Shown here: one piece after another, positions 1 to 8,344 of the stretch
How positions within the stretch are numbered: the stretch's first letter is position 1
How the letters are laid out: the number at the start of each line of letters is the position of its first letter
The notes under the pieces: generated by a model
Databases searched by the model: none
Seen by the model: the letters and a program-made list of their open reading frames with translations, nothing else
What the model was told of the DNA's origin: nothing
NCBI GenBank assembly: GCA_019637615.1
Contig: JAHBVJ010000001.1
Span: 372,001-436,000 of the forward strand
Direction: 5' to 3'
Length of the DNA stretch: 64,000 bases
DNA from: Anaerolineae bacterium
GTDB taxonomy: Bacteria; Chloroflexota; Anaerolineae; Aggregatilineales; UBA2796
Translations under genes and position numbers: made by a program

Positions 1-2
1 AA

Positions 3-140
3 CTACGGATGGCCCCCGACGCGCAAGAAGAAATCCGCGTGTATGCGCAAGCCATCTATACACATTTCTTCCAGCCCGCACTGCCGTGGACGGCGGAAGC
101 CTTCGAAAAGTATGTATTAGCTAAACCAGAAAGCCAGTAA
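3..140 (+). CDS. 3' end of an unidentified CDS (5' truncated)
   Basis: An open frame runs from the window edge to a TAA at 138-140, giving about 45 C-terminal residues with normal coding character (aromatic and acidic, ending in PESQ). The stop lies 3 bases before the amylase ATG, so the two are probably co-transcribed and possibly translationally coupled. The fragment has no recognisable motif. Given the neighbour it may belong to a sugar-related protein, but that is only a contextual guess. Confidence 0.55.
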   Translation, partial: LRMAPDAQEEIRVYAQAIYTHFFQPALPWTAEAFEKYVLAKPESQ

Positions 141-143
141 ATT

Positions 144-1691
144 ATGCGTCGAATATTGATTTTGCTTGTCCTCGTCCTGACGGTCACGCCTTTCGTCACG
201 ACGCGACCAGCCGCCGCGCAAGAGGTGGGCGCGTGGCTGAAATCCGCCACCATGTACAGCGTGTTCGTGCGCAGTTTCCGCGATTCCAACGGCGACGGCA
301 TTGGTGATCTCCAAGGTGTGATCGATGGGCTGGACTACATCCAGAGCCTCGGCGTCGATACGATCTGGCTGCTGCCCGTGTTCAAAGCCAAGTCGTATCA
401 TGGCTACGACACCATCGATTACTACACCGTCCAGCCGGAGTACGGCACCAACGACGATTTGATCCGCTTGGTCAAGGAAGTCCATGCGCGCAAAATGCAT
501 ATTTTGCTAGATTACGTGATCAATCACGCGTCCATCGAGCACCCTTTTTTCAAGGACGCGTTGGGCAACCCGAACAGCCCATATTCAGAATATTTCGAGT
601 GGACGAACGACGCGCACACCGAATTTAGGAGCTTCGCCAACCTAGGCTCGATGGCAACGTGGAATTTTGATAGTCCTAAGGTGCAGCAGATGGCACTCGA
701 CATCGCGCTCTATTGGCTTGACCCCAACAAGGATGGCGATTTCAGTGATGGCATCGACGGTTGGCGCTGCGATGTGGCGCTGGATGTCCCGCACAGTTAT
801 TGGCGGGAACTGCGCAAGCAAATGAACACCCTGAATCCGAACGACATCCTGCTCGGTGAATTGTTCACACAAGATGCACAGGAAATGCGCCGCTTTTTGA
901 TGGGCAACGAAATGAATGCCGCTTTTGATTTTCCGGCGGCGTTCGTGTTGAGCGGCAATTTCGAGACCAACGGCGATGGCCTGCTCAACGGCAAGGGCGA
1001 TACTGGCATCCTCGGCACCTTGATGCGCGCGCAGAAGAATTTGTACTGCCCCGACTGTGTCGTCGTGCGTTTCATCAATAACCACGATACGAACCGCGTT
1101 GCCAGCGATGTGAAAGGCGATCCCGCGCGGCTGCGGATGGCGGCGGTATGGCTGATGACCGCACCCGGTGTACCGATCATCTATTACGGCGAAGAAATCG
1201 GCATGAAGGGCAGCAAAGGCATCGGCCCGATCTACGACGAGTTCCGCCGTGAGCCGTTGGATTGGTACGCGTCGGAAGAAGGCAAAGGCATGACTTCGTG
1301 GTTCAAGCCCGCTGGTCGCTTCAACCAGCCGAATGATGGAGTCAGCGTGGAGGAGGAAGATGGGCAGCTCGATTCTCTGCTGACCTTGTATCGCCAGCTT
1401 GGGGAACTGCGCGGCTTGGACGCCTTCAATTTGGGCAGCAACGATATGCCGAAAATGCCAATGCCGCTGTTCATGTCGCGTCATTGGAACGACAAGGAAC
1501 TGTATATCGCTCTGATCAATTTCACGACCGAGCCGCAAACGTTCGCATTTGATCCGAGTTTGCTGGTGCCGGACAAGCAGTCGTTCAATGTGGCGACGGC
1601 GGAAGTTGCGCTCAGTCAGGGGTTGAGTGAGGATGACACTAACCGAACTTTAGCTCCGGCGGGTTACGTGGTATATCGCATTAAGCCGTAA
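144..1691 (+). CDS. Secreted alpha-amylase family protein (GH13)
   Basis: A 515-residue glycoside hydrolase family 13 enzyme expected to cleave or transfer alpha-1,4-glucosidic bonds outside the membrane. Residues 1-25 form a signal peptide (basic RR, hydrophobic core, cleavage after an AAA stretch). The (beta/alpha)8 barrel shows the conserved GH13 regions: region I DYVINH (123-128), region II GWRCDVALD with the nucleophile Asp210, region III LGELF with acid/base Glu239, and region IV FINNHD with Asp315. The early barrel segment with SFRDSNGDGIGDLQG is typical of the oligo-1,6-glucosidase/neopullulanase-like branch. A small C-terminal beta domain follows from about residue 430. Exact specificity (amylase, alpha-glucosidase or trehalose-type) cannot be decided by eye. 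It follows the truncated upstream gene by 3 bases. Confidence 0.93.
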   Translation: MRRILILLVLVLTVTPFVTTRPAAAQEVGAWLKSATMYSVFVRSFRDSNGDGIGDLQGVIDGLDYIQSLGVDTIWLLPVFKAKSYHGYDTIDYYTVQPEYGTNDDLIRLVKEVHARKMHILLDYVINHASIEHPFFKDALGNPNSPYSEYFEWTNDAHTEFRSFANLGSMATWNFDSPKVQQMALDIALYWLDPNKDGDFSDGIDGWRCDVALDVPHSYWRELRKQMNTLNPNDILLGELFTQDAQEMRRFLMGNEMNAAFDFPAAFVLSGNFETNGDGLLNGKGDTGILGTLMRAQKNLYCPDCVVVRFINNHDTNRVASDVKGDPARLRMAAVWLMTAPGVPIIYYGEEIGMKGSKGIGPIYDEFRREPLDWYASEEGKGMTSWFKPAGRFNQPNDGVSVEEEDGQLDSLLTLYRQLGELRGLDAFNLGSNDMPKMPMPLFMSRHWNDKELYIALINFTTEPQTFAFDPSLLVPDKQSFNVATAEVALSQGLSEDDTNRTLAPAGYVVYRIKP

Positions 1692-1749
1692 CGGATGCTA
1701 CACTAATCGACCTTACAAGTGTGCAATCTCATCTATCTATCATTTTTGA

Positions 1750-1781
1750 AGCGGATGTCTACTGAAGGACGTCCGCTTTTG
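1750..1781 (+). terminator. Rho-independent terminator after the amylase gene
   Basis: A 10-bp stem, AGCGGATGTC (1750-1759) with GACGTCCGCT (1768-1777), with one G-T wobble and an 8-base loop, ends in a short T run at 1777-1780. It lies about 60 bases past the amylase stop. Confidence 0.7.
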
Positions 1782-1870
1782 ATAGTTGGATGAAAGCTTT
1801 TAGGCATATAAGTATGCTTGTAAGGCGCATATCATCCATCTTCAGGATTACGCGAGAAGGAGTGACCTCA

Positions 1871-2047
1871 GTGAAACGCATTACCGGATTGGCGAACATT
1901 TTGACCAACATTCTTATCCTTGTGATTTCGCTACAGGTGATTCCTCCCCTCTCGACAGGCTGGCGCTTGATGGCAGCGATTGGCCTTACGCTGCTGATCG
2001 TGGTGGCAATGCGGCAGGTTGTGGTCAAGCCGTATCGCACCTTGTAG
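1871..2047 (+). CDS. Small membrane protein, 58 residues
   Basis: A short ORF likely starting at GTG 1871, chosen because AGAAGGAG lies at 1855-1862 with 8-base spacing. An in-frame upstream ATG at 1790 has no such site and overlaps the terminator region. The product (VKRITG to PYRTL) has two predicted membrane helices, roughly residues 8-24 and 31-47, separated by a short polar turn, and a basic C-terminus. No family is recognised. It converges on the GT-C gene at 2057-3631, leaving 9 bases between the stops. The strong ribosome site and clear hydrophobic pattern support a real gene, but conservation cannot be judged here. Confidence 0.5.
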   Translation: MKRITGLANILTNILILVISLQVIPPLSTGWRLMAAIGLTLLIVVAMRQVVVKPYRTL

Positions 2048-2056
2048 CCATCCTTG

Positions 2057-3631
2057 CTACGAAGCTGACAGTGTCTGTACTTTATCCCATAACACACGTG
2101 GCGAATCCTTGCGGAAGTAGAACGTCCAACCGCTGATGTTCACTTTGTCGTAGTCCACTAGGTAGGGAGCGGCTCCTTCTTCGAGGAACCACAGCTCTAC
2201 GATCACGTCAGGGTGCAGTTGTCCGATGGAGTAGCTGTAATCCCATTTCAGGTGTCCCGCATACCAGCCCAACCCTTGGCGCATCGGCAAGCTGGCGATG
2301 TATTTGTCACTTTTGCCAAGCATGTCGATAGTCGGGCGGTTGGTGAAGTAAGGCAATAATCCTGCGTGGACTACGGCGAGACTGGCATCAGGCGTCGTGG
2401 TCTGCTCCACGATCATTGACCGTTGCAAGAATTCGATGCTGTCCAGTACGTGCAAGGCAGGCTTCGTCATTGTCCATTCGCCAAGTGCTTTGCCGTTATC
2501 AACCGCGTTCATGTTCACTATCATCAGCGCGATCACAAGTACTGAGCCAAGATTGAGCAGCATCCGTCCCCGGCGCACGTTACCTTTACGTGCAGCAGTG
2601 ACGGCTTGATATAACTTGCCGAGCGTCGTCGCCATCAACACGAAGAACAGCGGCATGGAAACAGAGATAAAGCGGTTTGCGCCGCCCCACCAATCCCACG
2701 CGTCACCGCCCACATAGATGCTGTAGGCGGCTTGCCCCGCATACAACGCCAATAGCAGCATCACCATGCGGTCGCGGCGGAAGATCAAGATGGCAAAAGG
2801 CAGCGAAAAGATCAACCAGTTCATCATGCTGGCTTGCGTGAGGAAGGCTAATAAGCCGTAACCGATGCGCAGCGTCAACGGATAGCCTTCAACCTTCAGA
2901 TGATAGGTATTGGGCACGATGTCGCCATAATAGGCCAGCCGGAATAACGTTTGCGCGGCGATGAATCCGATCAAAATGGGCAAGCCCGCGAGCAAATGAC
3001 GGCGGCGATTTGGTGCATCGTAGAGCGCCATGAACGCGATCACGATGGCGAAGGGTAGCGCGGCGTCTGTGCGGATCAGTGTGCCAACGCCGAGTAGCAC
3101 GTAGGGCAGTGTCGAAAATGTCCCTTGTTTCAGGTTGCGCAGTAGCAGCCATACGACGACTGAGATCAGCAGTGCCAAAATGCTAACTTCCATGCCAAGC
3201 AGCGACCATGTATTCAACGGCAAATAGAAGGCGGTGAAAACTGCCGCCAACAAGCCAACATAAGGTAAATCATCGTTGAGCAATTCCGCGATCTGGCGCA
3301 CAAAGATGAGATTGATCAGCAAGAAGATCGCGCCGCTAAATTGGATGAAGGCACTGATGACGGCGGGATCGATGCGCAGTACGTGAAACAGCGCCATGTA
3401 GACCGTCCACAGCGGATTGGTGTAGCCCTCGACGCGCTCCTCACCGGGGTTCCATACCAAGCCTTGCCCATCCGCCAGATGCCTTGCGTAGCGCATCGAG
3501 ATCATGCCGTCATCGAACAGCATGAAATAGCGCTTGCCATCAACGACGGTGCTCGTGTTAAAAATGAACGCCGTCGCGTAGAGGGCATAGACGATCAGGA
3601 GCAATCTAAACAGCAGATTTTTAATGCGCAT
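2057..3631 (-). CDS. GT-C superfamily membrane glycosyltransferase, copy 1
   Basis: A 524-residue polytopic membrane protein with about 9-11 hydrophobic segments and a C-terminal extracytoplasmic domain from about residue 400. After the first helix comes an acidic pair, Asp40-Asp41, inside a segment with FDDGMISMRYAR and then EGYTNPLW. This arrangement is typical of GT-C enzymes of the AftB-like (GT89-type) group that use polyprenyl-phosphate sugars. By family it should transfer a sugar to an envelope glycan at the outer membrane face; donor and acceptor are unknown. It is a close paralog of the gene at 3650-5215, with the same block order and many identical stretches. The 18-base gap between them indicates tandem duplication and one operon. 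Confidence 0.8.
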   Translation of the reverse strand: MRIKNLLFRLLLIVYALYATAFIFNTSTVVDGKRYFMLFDDGMISMRYARHLADGQGLVWNPGEERVEGYTNPLWTVYMALFHVLRIDPAVISAFIQFSGAIFLLINLIFVRQIAELLNDDLPYVGLLAAVFTAFYLPLNTWSLLGMEVSILALLISVVVWLLLRNLKQGTFSTLPYVLLGVGTLIRTDAALPFAIVIAFMALYDAPNRRRHLLAGLPILIGFIAAQTLFRLAYYGDIVPNTYHLKVEGYPLTLRIGYGLLAFLTQASMMNWLIFSLPFAILIFRRDRMVMLLLALYAGQAAYSIYVGGDAWDWWGGANRFISVSMPLFFVLMATTLGKLYQAVTAARKGNVRRGRMLLNLGSVLVIALMIVNMNAVDNGKALGEWTMTKPALHVLDSIEFLQRSMIVEQTTTPDASLAVVHAGLLPYFTNRPTIDMLGKSDKYIASLPMRQGLGWYAGHLKWDYSYSIGQLHPDVIVELWFLEEGAAPYLVDYDKVNISGWTFYFRKDSPRVLWDKVQTLSAS

Positions 3632-3649
3632 AGCATAACCTTTTGATGC

Positions 3650-5215
3650 CTACTGAAGCGCGTCCCAATTCACGTTGGGCGAATCTTTTCGGAAATACAT
3701 CGTGCGCTCTCCGAATTGGAACGGTTGATAGTCCACCAAGTACGGCGCGGCTTCTTCCTCATGCTTCCACACCTGTACGATCACGTCTGGCTTGAGCTGA
3801 CCAAAGGTGTAAGCATAATCCCATTTCATATGACCGGGCAGCCAGCCGATGTCTTCGTGTGTCGGCAGATGCGCGATGTAGCGATCTCCTTTGCCGAGCG
3901 TGTCATACATCGGGCGATCCAGAAAATAAGAGATGACGCCCGCTTGCACAACGGCTAGAGTCGCGGTTGGCTTGGTGGCTTTTTCCAAAAACAACGACTC
4001 GCGCAGCAGCTTGGTGATCGCGTCCACGTGCGGCGTAACCTTGAGCAGAAGCGCTTGTGCCACACCTTCGCCGTTCAAAGAATTCAGGTTGACCGTGATC
4101 AGCATGATTAGCACAAGTGAAGCGAGGTTAAGCAGCATCCGTCCGCGCCGCACATTGCCCTTTAGCGCGGTAAAAACAGCCTGATACAAATAACGCAACC
4201 CTACCGCCATCAAGATGAAGAATAGCGGCATAGCAACCGAAATGAAGCGGTTCGCACCGCCCCATGTTTCCCACATATCCGCGCCTACATAGGCGCTGTA
4301 AGCCGCTTGTCCCGCATACAGCGCTGTGAGCAGTACCACGATCCGATCACGGCGGAACAGCCAGACGCTAAACGGCAGCAGCCACACCAGCCAATTCATG
4401 CCGATCACGTAGTTGAAGAAATGATAGACGCCGATTCCGATCCGCAGCAGCGTAGGATAGCCTTCCACCTTGAGATAATAGGTATTCGGCAGCACATCGC
4501 CGTAATACGCCAACCGGATCAGCGTTTGCAGGGCGATAAAGCCGACCAACGAGAGCAGCCCCACCATCAGATGACGACGACGATACGCAGGATCGGTGAG
4601 CGCCAACACGAGGATGACCACGCTGCACGCGACAAACGCATCAAGGCGGATCAGGGTGCTCAGGCTGAGGATAAGATAGGGCAGCGGCGAAAACACGCCG
4701 CGCTTGAGATTGGCGATCAGCAGCCACACCGAGACGCTCAACAGCAGCGTGAGAATGCCCGGTTCCAGCCCAAGCCATGCCCAGATATTCAGCGGGAAAT
4801 AGGTGGCGGTCAAGAAAGCCGCCAGTACGCCGACCAACGGCGATTCCGGCATGAGTTCATCCGCGATCCGGCGCACGAAAATCAAGTTGAGCAGCAGAAT
4901 GAGCAAGCCGCTAAGTTGGATGAACACGCTCGTCACGGCATGATCGATGGGCAGCAGATGGAACAGCGCCATGTAGCCCACCCACAGCGGATTGGTGTAG
5001 CCTTCGACGGGCTGCGTACCCGCCATCCAGACCGCGCCGTGCCCCGCCGCCAGATTCTTGGCATACCGCATCGAGATCATCGCATCATCGAACAGCAAGA
5101 AGTAGCGCTTGCCCTCGATCACCGTGCTCGATTGCCAGATGAAGGCCAACCCGTACAGGCTGTAGCCGATCAGCAAGAGGGTGAATAACAGATTGGCGCG
5201 GCGGCGTGTTTTCAT
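3650..5215 (-). CDS. GT-C superfamily membrane glycosyltransferase, copy 2
   Basis: A 521-residue polytopic membrane protein, upstream partner of the paralog at 2057-3631. It keeps the acidic pair (Asp43-Asp44 in LFDDAMISMRYAK) and the following EGYTNPLW motif, the same order of transmembrane segments and a C-terminal domain containing MKWDYAYTFGQLKPDVIV. Known GT-C enzymes use lipid-phosphate-linked sugars. The two copies differ most in the segment between about 380 and 420, which may reflect different acceptors; this is inference. It is divergent from the third membrane transferase (5299-6495), with a short shared upstream region. Confidence 0.8.
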   Translation of the reverse strand: MKTRRRANLLFTLLLIGYSLYGLAFIWQSSTVIEGKRYFLLFDDAMISMRYAKNLAAGHGAVWMAGTQPVEGYTNPLWVGYMALFHLLPIDHAVTSVFIQLSGLLILLLNLIFVRRIADELMPESPLVGVLAAFLTATYFPLNIWAWLGLEPGILTLLLSVSVWLLIANLKRGVFSPLPYLILSLSTLIRLDAFVACSVVILVLALTDPAYRRRHLMVGLLSLVGFIALQTLIRLAYYGDVLPNTYYLKVEGYPTLLRIGIGVYHFFNYVIGMNWLVWLLPFSVWLFRRDRIVVLLTALYAGQAAYSAYVGADMWETWGGANRFISVAMPLFFILMAVGLRYLYQAVFTALKGNVRRGRMLLNLASLVLIMLITVNLNSLNGEGVAQALLLKVTPHVDAITKLLRESLFLEKATKPTATLAVVQAGVISYFLDRPMYDTLGKGDRYIAHLPTHEDIGWLPGHMKWDYAYTFGQLKPDVIVQVWKHEEEAAPYLVDYQPFQFGERTMYFRKDSPNVNWDALQ

Positions 5216-5298
5216 AGGCGTTTGTAATCAGCGAAACGACAGACACGAGTATACTCTTGGGAGTGTATCACCTGCTGCTCAAGACCATTACAAATTTT

Positions 5299-6495
5299 AT
5301 GTTGACTATTCGCCGTCCGCTCTGGCTGCTCATCCTGATCTTGATCCTCGCCTTTGGTGTGCGCATCGCTGGCGCGCCTGCTTATACCGACGCCGCGCTG
5401 CAAGATGATCACAAGGACTATCATGTCATCGCGGGCAATCTGGTGACAGGGCATGATTACGTGCAAGTGGCGGGGTTTGCCTACGGACGCCAACCCGCAT
5501 GGCCTTATCTGCTGGCAAGTGTGTACCTGATCGGCGGCGTGCATACGACTGTCGGTGCATGGCTGCTGGCCTTGCTCGGCACCTTGACCGTCGCCGTAAC
5601 GTGGCAGGTTGGCTACCGGATCGGGACGCTGATCCGCCGCCCGCGCCAGAATCGCTTGCCTGTGGTGATGGGCGTGACTGCTGCTCTCATCGCTGCCCTC
5701 GATCCATTTTTGATCGCGCAGGATCAAGCGCTGCTGGCGGAGTCATTCTATACGCTCGGTCTGATGACCTTCCTATTCCTGCTGCTGCGTTCCGAATCGC
5801 GCCGCACCAGCGCATGGCTCGGCGCACTGCTCGGCCTGTTGACGCTGATCCGCAGCAACGGCATCACGTTTCTGCTCACCTTGATCCTACAACGCCGCCG
5901 TTGGCTGCTGATCGCCATCGCTGTGCTAATCATCGTCCTGATCCCGTGGTCGCTGCGCAATTGGGTGGTGATCGGCTCACCCACGCCGTTAGCGCCGCAG
6001 ATGGGGCAGCTCATCCTCGGCTGCTACAACAGCTTTACCATCAACGAGCCAGAAGCGGCTGGCATGTGGCTGTATCCGCGTGAATTACCAGAAGGCACAC
6101 CGTATAACGGGCTGGATTATCTGGCGCGGGAACAAGCGTGGGCACAAAAAGGGGTCGAGGTTATCCGCGCGAATTTGTCCGCCGTCCCGCGCATGATGGC
6201 GCAGCGAGTAGCGCGCTGGCTGCTGCAACCTGTGTTTATCAGCCGTCCACTGCTCGATCCGCGTTTGTTGGCGCTGCAACCGCCGTTTTACATCTTCTTG
6301 TTGATCGCGAGTCTGGCGGGGACGGTGTTCTTGCTGATGGAACGGCGTTGGCGCATCCTGTGGTTATGCTTCTCCTTGCTGCTCCCTACCGCGATCACGG
6401 TGGCCTTGCTGTACGGCGAGGCGCGGTTCCGCACGCCCTATCACCCGCTGTTGGCATGTCTGGCGGCAGTGGTGATCGGAAAGTTAGTGCGGTGA
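5299..6495 (+). CDS. Glycosyltransferase family 39-like membrane protein
   Basis: A polytopic protein of 398 residues from ATG 5299. In-frame TTG 5257 and GTG 5263 are alternatives and no start has a convincing ribosome site. ATG 5299 is preferred because the first helix follows MLTIRRPLW directly. A short DD-containing segment (LQDDHKDYHVIAGNL) in the first outer loop, followed by a PAWPYLLA segment, fits the PMT/ArnT (GT39/GT83) class, in which the first loop carries the catalytic acid. About eight or more hydrophobic helices follow. It is divergent to two GT-C paralogs and probably acts on the same envelope glycan. Donor and acceptor are unknown. Confidence 0.7.
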   Translation: MLTIRRPLWLLILILILAFGVRIAGAPAYTDAALQDDHKDYHVIAGNLVTGHDYVQVAGFAYGRQPAWPYLLASVYLIGGVHTTVGAWLLALLGTLTVAVTWQVGYRIGTLIRRPRQNRLPVVMGVTAALIAALDPFLIAQDQALLAESFYTLGLMTFLFLLLRSESRRTSAWLGALLGLLTLIRSNGITFLLTLILQRRRWLLIAIAVLIIVLIPWSLRNWVVIGSPTPLAPQMGQLILGCYNSFTINEPEAAGMWLYPRELPEGTPYNGLDYLAREQAWAQKGVEVIRANLSAVPRMMAQRVARWLLQPVFISRPLLDPRLLALQPPFYIFLLIASLAGTVFLLMERRWRILWLCFSLLLPTAITVALLYGEARFRTPYHPLLACLAAVVIGKLVR

Positions 6496-6562
6496 ACTTC
6501 CAAAATTGTGCCTTGTCACCGCACGATAGGTGTGCTACACTTCTACCCGCTTAACAACACCT

Positions 6563-6633
6563 TGCGGGATCATATAATGGCAGTATGCCTGACTCTGGAT
6601 TAGGTCGTCTTGGTTCGAATCCAGGTCCCGCAG
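6563..6633 (+). tRNA. tRNA-Gln (anticodon CTG)
   Basis: A 71-nt cloverleaf. The acceptor stem TGCGGGA (6563-6569) pairs perfectly with TCCCGCA (6626-6632), with discriminator G6633. The anticodon stem CCTGA/TTAGG encloses loop CTCTGGA, giving anticodon CTG for codon CAG. The T stem CTTGG/CCAGG closes loop TTCGAAT. Starting with U1-A72 is characteristic of tRNA-Gln. CCA is not encoded, so it must be added by nucleotidyltransferase. Confidence 0.92.
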
Positions 6634-6658
6634 CACTGTGAGAGCAATCTCAAGCCGA

Positions 6659-6690
6659 CAAAGCCGCGTACAGCGGTTTTGTTGTTTATA
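6659..6690 (+). terminator. Terminator downstream of tRNA-Gln
   Basis: A 9-bp stem, CAAAGCCGC (6659-6667) with GCGGTTTTG (6673-6681) and one G-T pair, with a 5-base loop and followed by TTGTTTATA. It lies 26 bases after the tRNA. Confidence 0.65.
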
Positions 6691-6985
6691 ATCCCGCCCC
6701 GCATTACAGATTTATTGCATTTTCCACACATTTTTCATAACATACGGCACATTGTCCCTCTATTCAGTGATACACTTTGTACACTAAACAAACGCTGCGT
6801 AGGGGTGAGTATGTTCATAACGACAGCGGTGCGCCCAAATCTCATTTAACCTAGCAGTTTGTCAAATTAAGGCCGGATGGTTGCACCCACGATTAAAGCA
6901 CGGCATTGCCGCCATTGAAACGTTTCCGTCCAATCTCTAGGTGAAGCAGCGTTACGCTTGTTGGCTGTCTGCTAGTTAACTGAGC
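6691..6985. other. Gene-free stretch before the kinase
   Basis: No ORF with a ribosome site, no tRNA and no strong hairpin. Two TACACT hexamers (6771-6776 and 6780-6785) resemble -10 boxes, but neither has a matching -35 at proper spacing. The stretch presumably contains the kinase promoter. Confidence 0.4.
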
Positions 6986-8344
6986 ATGACAGGAAACTGC
7001 GTCGCTGTTGGTGATGGTGTATTTCTGATGACTGTTGCTTTGCTACCTGTACCATTAATCGCGAATCGTTATCGCTTGTTTGAAAAGATCGGGCAAGGAG
7101 GGATGGGCGCAGTGTATCGCGCTCAGGATCGCCTACGTGGGACGATGGTTGCTCTCAAGCGTGTCGAACTTCCTTATAATTCGCGGATCTTGAGTGAAAC
7201 GCAGCTAGATAGCGAATTAGCCAGCCGGATGGCACTTGTCAACGAATTCCGTCTGTTAGCGTCGTTGCGGCACCCTAACATCGTCAGCGTTTTGGACTAC
7301 GGCCTCGAATCCGACAACACGCCTTTTTTCACGATGGAGTTGATCGACGCACCACAACCATTTATGCGGGCGATCAGCCAGTACACCTTGGTGGAGAAAG
7401 TAGAGGTGCTGGTACAGTTGTTACAAGCGCTCGTCTATCTCCATCGACACAACATCGTACACCACGATCTCAAGCCGAATAATGTGCTGATCGATAGCAC
7501 CGGGCAAGTCCGCGTGGTGGACTTTGGGTTGGCATTGCGGGCGGAAGATCATACGTCGCAAGCCGGTACGTTGCATTACACAGCGCCGGAACTCATCAAC
7601 GGCGGTATCGCTACCGTCGCTACCGATCTGTACTCGTTTGGCGTGATGTGCTACGAAGCGTTGCTAGGTGAACGTCCCTTCCAGATGCGCAGTATCAGCC
7701 AGCTAAAGCGCGATATACGCAAGAAGGCGGTTGACTTTCGCGACCGCCGCGAATCCTTAGGGCAACCGATCACGGAATTACTGACACGCTTGCTCGCCAA
7801 AGACCCGCAAGAGCGCCCTCCCAACGCGACTGCCGTCAAACGTGCATTGTGTGCCGCCGTGAATTTGCCACTGCCAGTCGAAACGCCGGACATCCGTAAC
7901 AGCTTCTTGCAGACGGCACAATTTGTCGGGCGGGTGAGCCAGCTTGCCCAGCTTGAACAGGCTTTGGATGAGGCTCGCGAAGGATATGGATCGGCGTGGT
8001 TCGTGGTAGGCGAGTCCGGGGTGGGCAAAACGCGCTTGCTGGATGAACTGCGTATTCGTGCCTTGGTCAAAGACATTCATGTGCTGCGCGGACATGCCTT
8101 CGAAAACACGAATTCAACCTTTGAAATGTGGCGCGCGCCCATCGAATCACTGCTATTGACCACGCCTGTCACATCTCTCGAAGCCAGCATTCTCAAGGCG
8201 CTCGTTCCTACGATTGACAATCTCCTTGAACACCCTGTCGAGGAGATTCCACCTAGCGCCCTTAGCCCAGCAAGACCGCTTGATGACGACCATTGTGGAG
8301 TTGTTCGTGCGTCAAACACAGCCGATCTTGCTGCTGCTCGATGA
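6986..8344 (+). CDS. Ser/Thr protein kinase with N-terminal part of AAA/STAND ATPase (5' half of a split gene)
   Basis: 452 residues as read. Residues 28-290 form a Hanks-type kinase: Gly-rich loop GQGGMGAVY (36-44), Lys58, catalytic loop HHDLKPNN (159-166, HHD instead of HRD), DFG (179-181) and APE (200-202). From about 312 a STAND/AAA-type ATPase begins, with Walker A GESGVGKT (342-349). The Walker B and the rest lie in another frame from 8214 on. The last 30 or so codons of this frame look out of phase, so the gene is probably one protein of about 1,110 residues broken by a one-base shift near 8250-8260. ATG 7028 is an alternative start; neither has a clear ribosome site. By family it phosphorylates Ser/Thr and may respond to ligands through the ATPase-TPR part. 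Confidence 0.85.
   Translation: MTGNCVAVGDGVFLMTVALLPVPLIANRYRLFEKIGQGGMGAVYRAQDRLRGTMVALKRVELPYNSRILSETQLDSELASRMALVNEFRLLASLRHPNIVSVLDYGLESDNTPFFTMELIDAPQPFMRAISQYTLVEKVEVLVQLLQALVYLHRHNIVHHDLKPNNVLIDSTGQVRVVDFGLALRAEDHTSQAGTLHYTAPELINGGIATVATDLYSFGVMCYEALLGERPFQMRSISQLKRDIRKKAVDFRDRRESLGQPITELLTRLLAKDPQERPPNATAVKRALCAAVNLPLPVETPDIRNSFLQTAQFVGRVSQLAQLEQALDEAREGYGSAWFVVGESGVGKTRLLDELRIRALVKDIHVLRGHAFENTNSTFEMWRAPIESLLLTTPVTSLEASILKALVPTIDNLLEHPVEEIPPSALSPARPLDDDHCGVVRASNTADLAAAR

Noticed and set aside
642-1538. 298-codon minus-strand ORF
   Set aside because: Lies fully inside the amylase gene, whose catalytic motifs are intact; composition (His, Gln, Arg rich) is typical of antisense shadows.
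4307-5188. 293-codon plus-strand ORF
   Set aside because: Antisense to the GT-C gene, His/Gln/Arg-rich, no domain.
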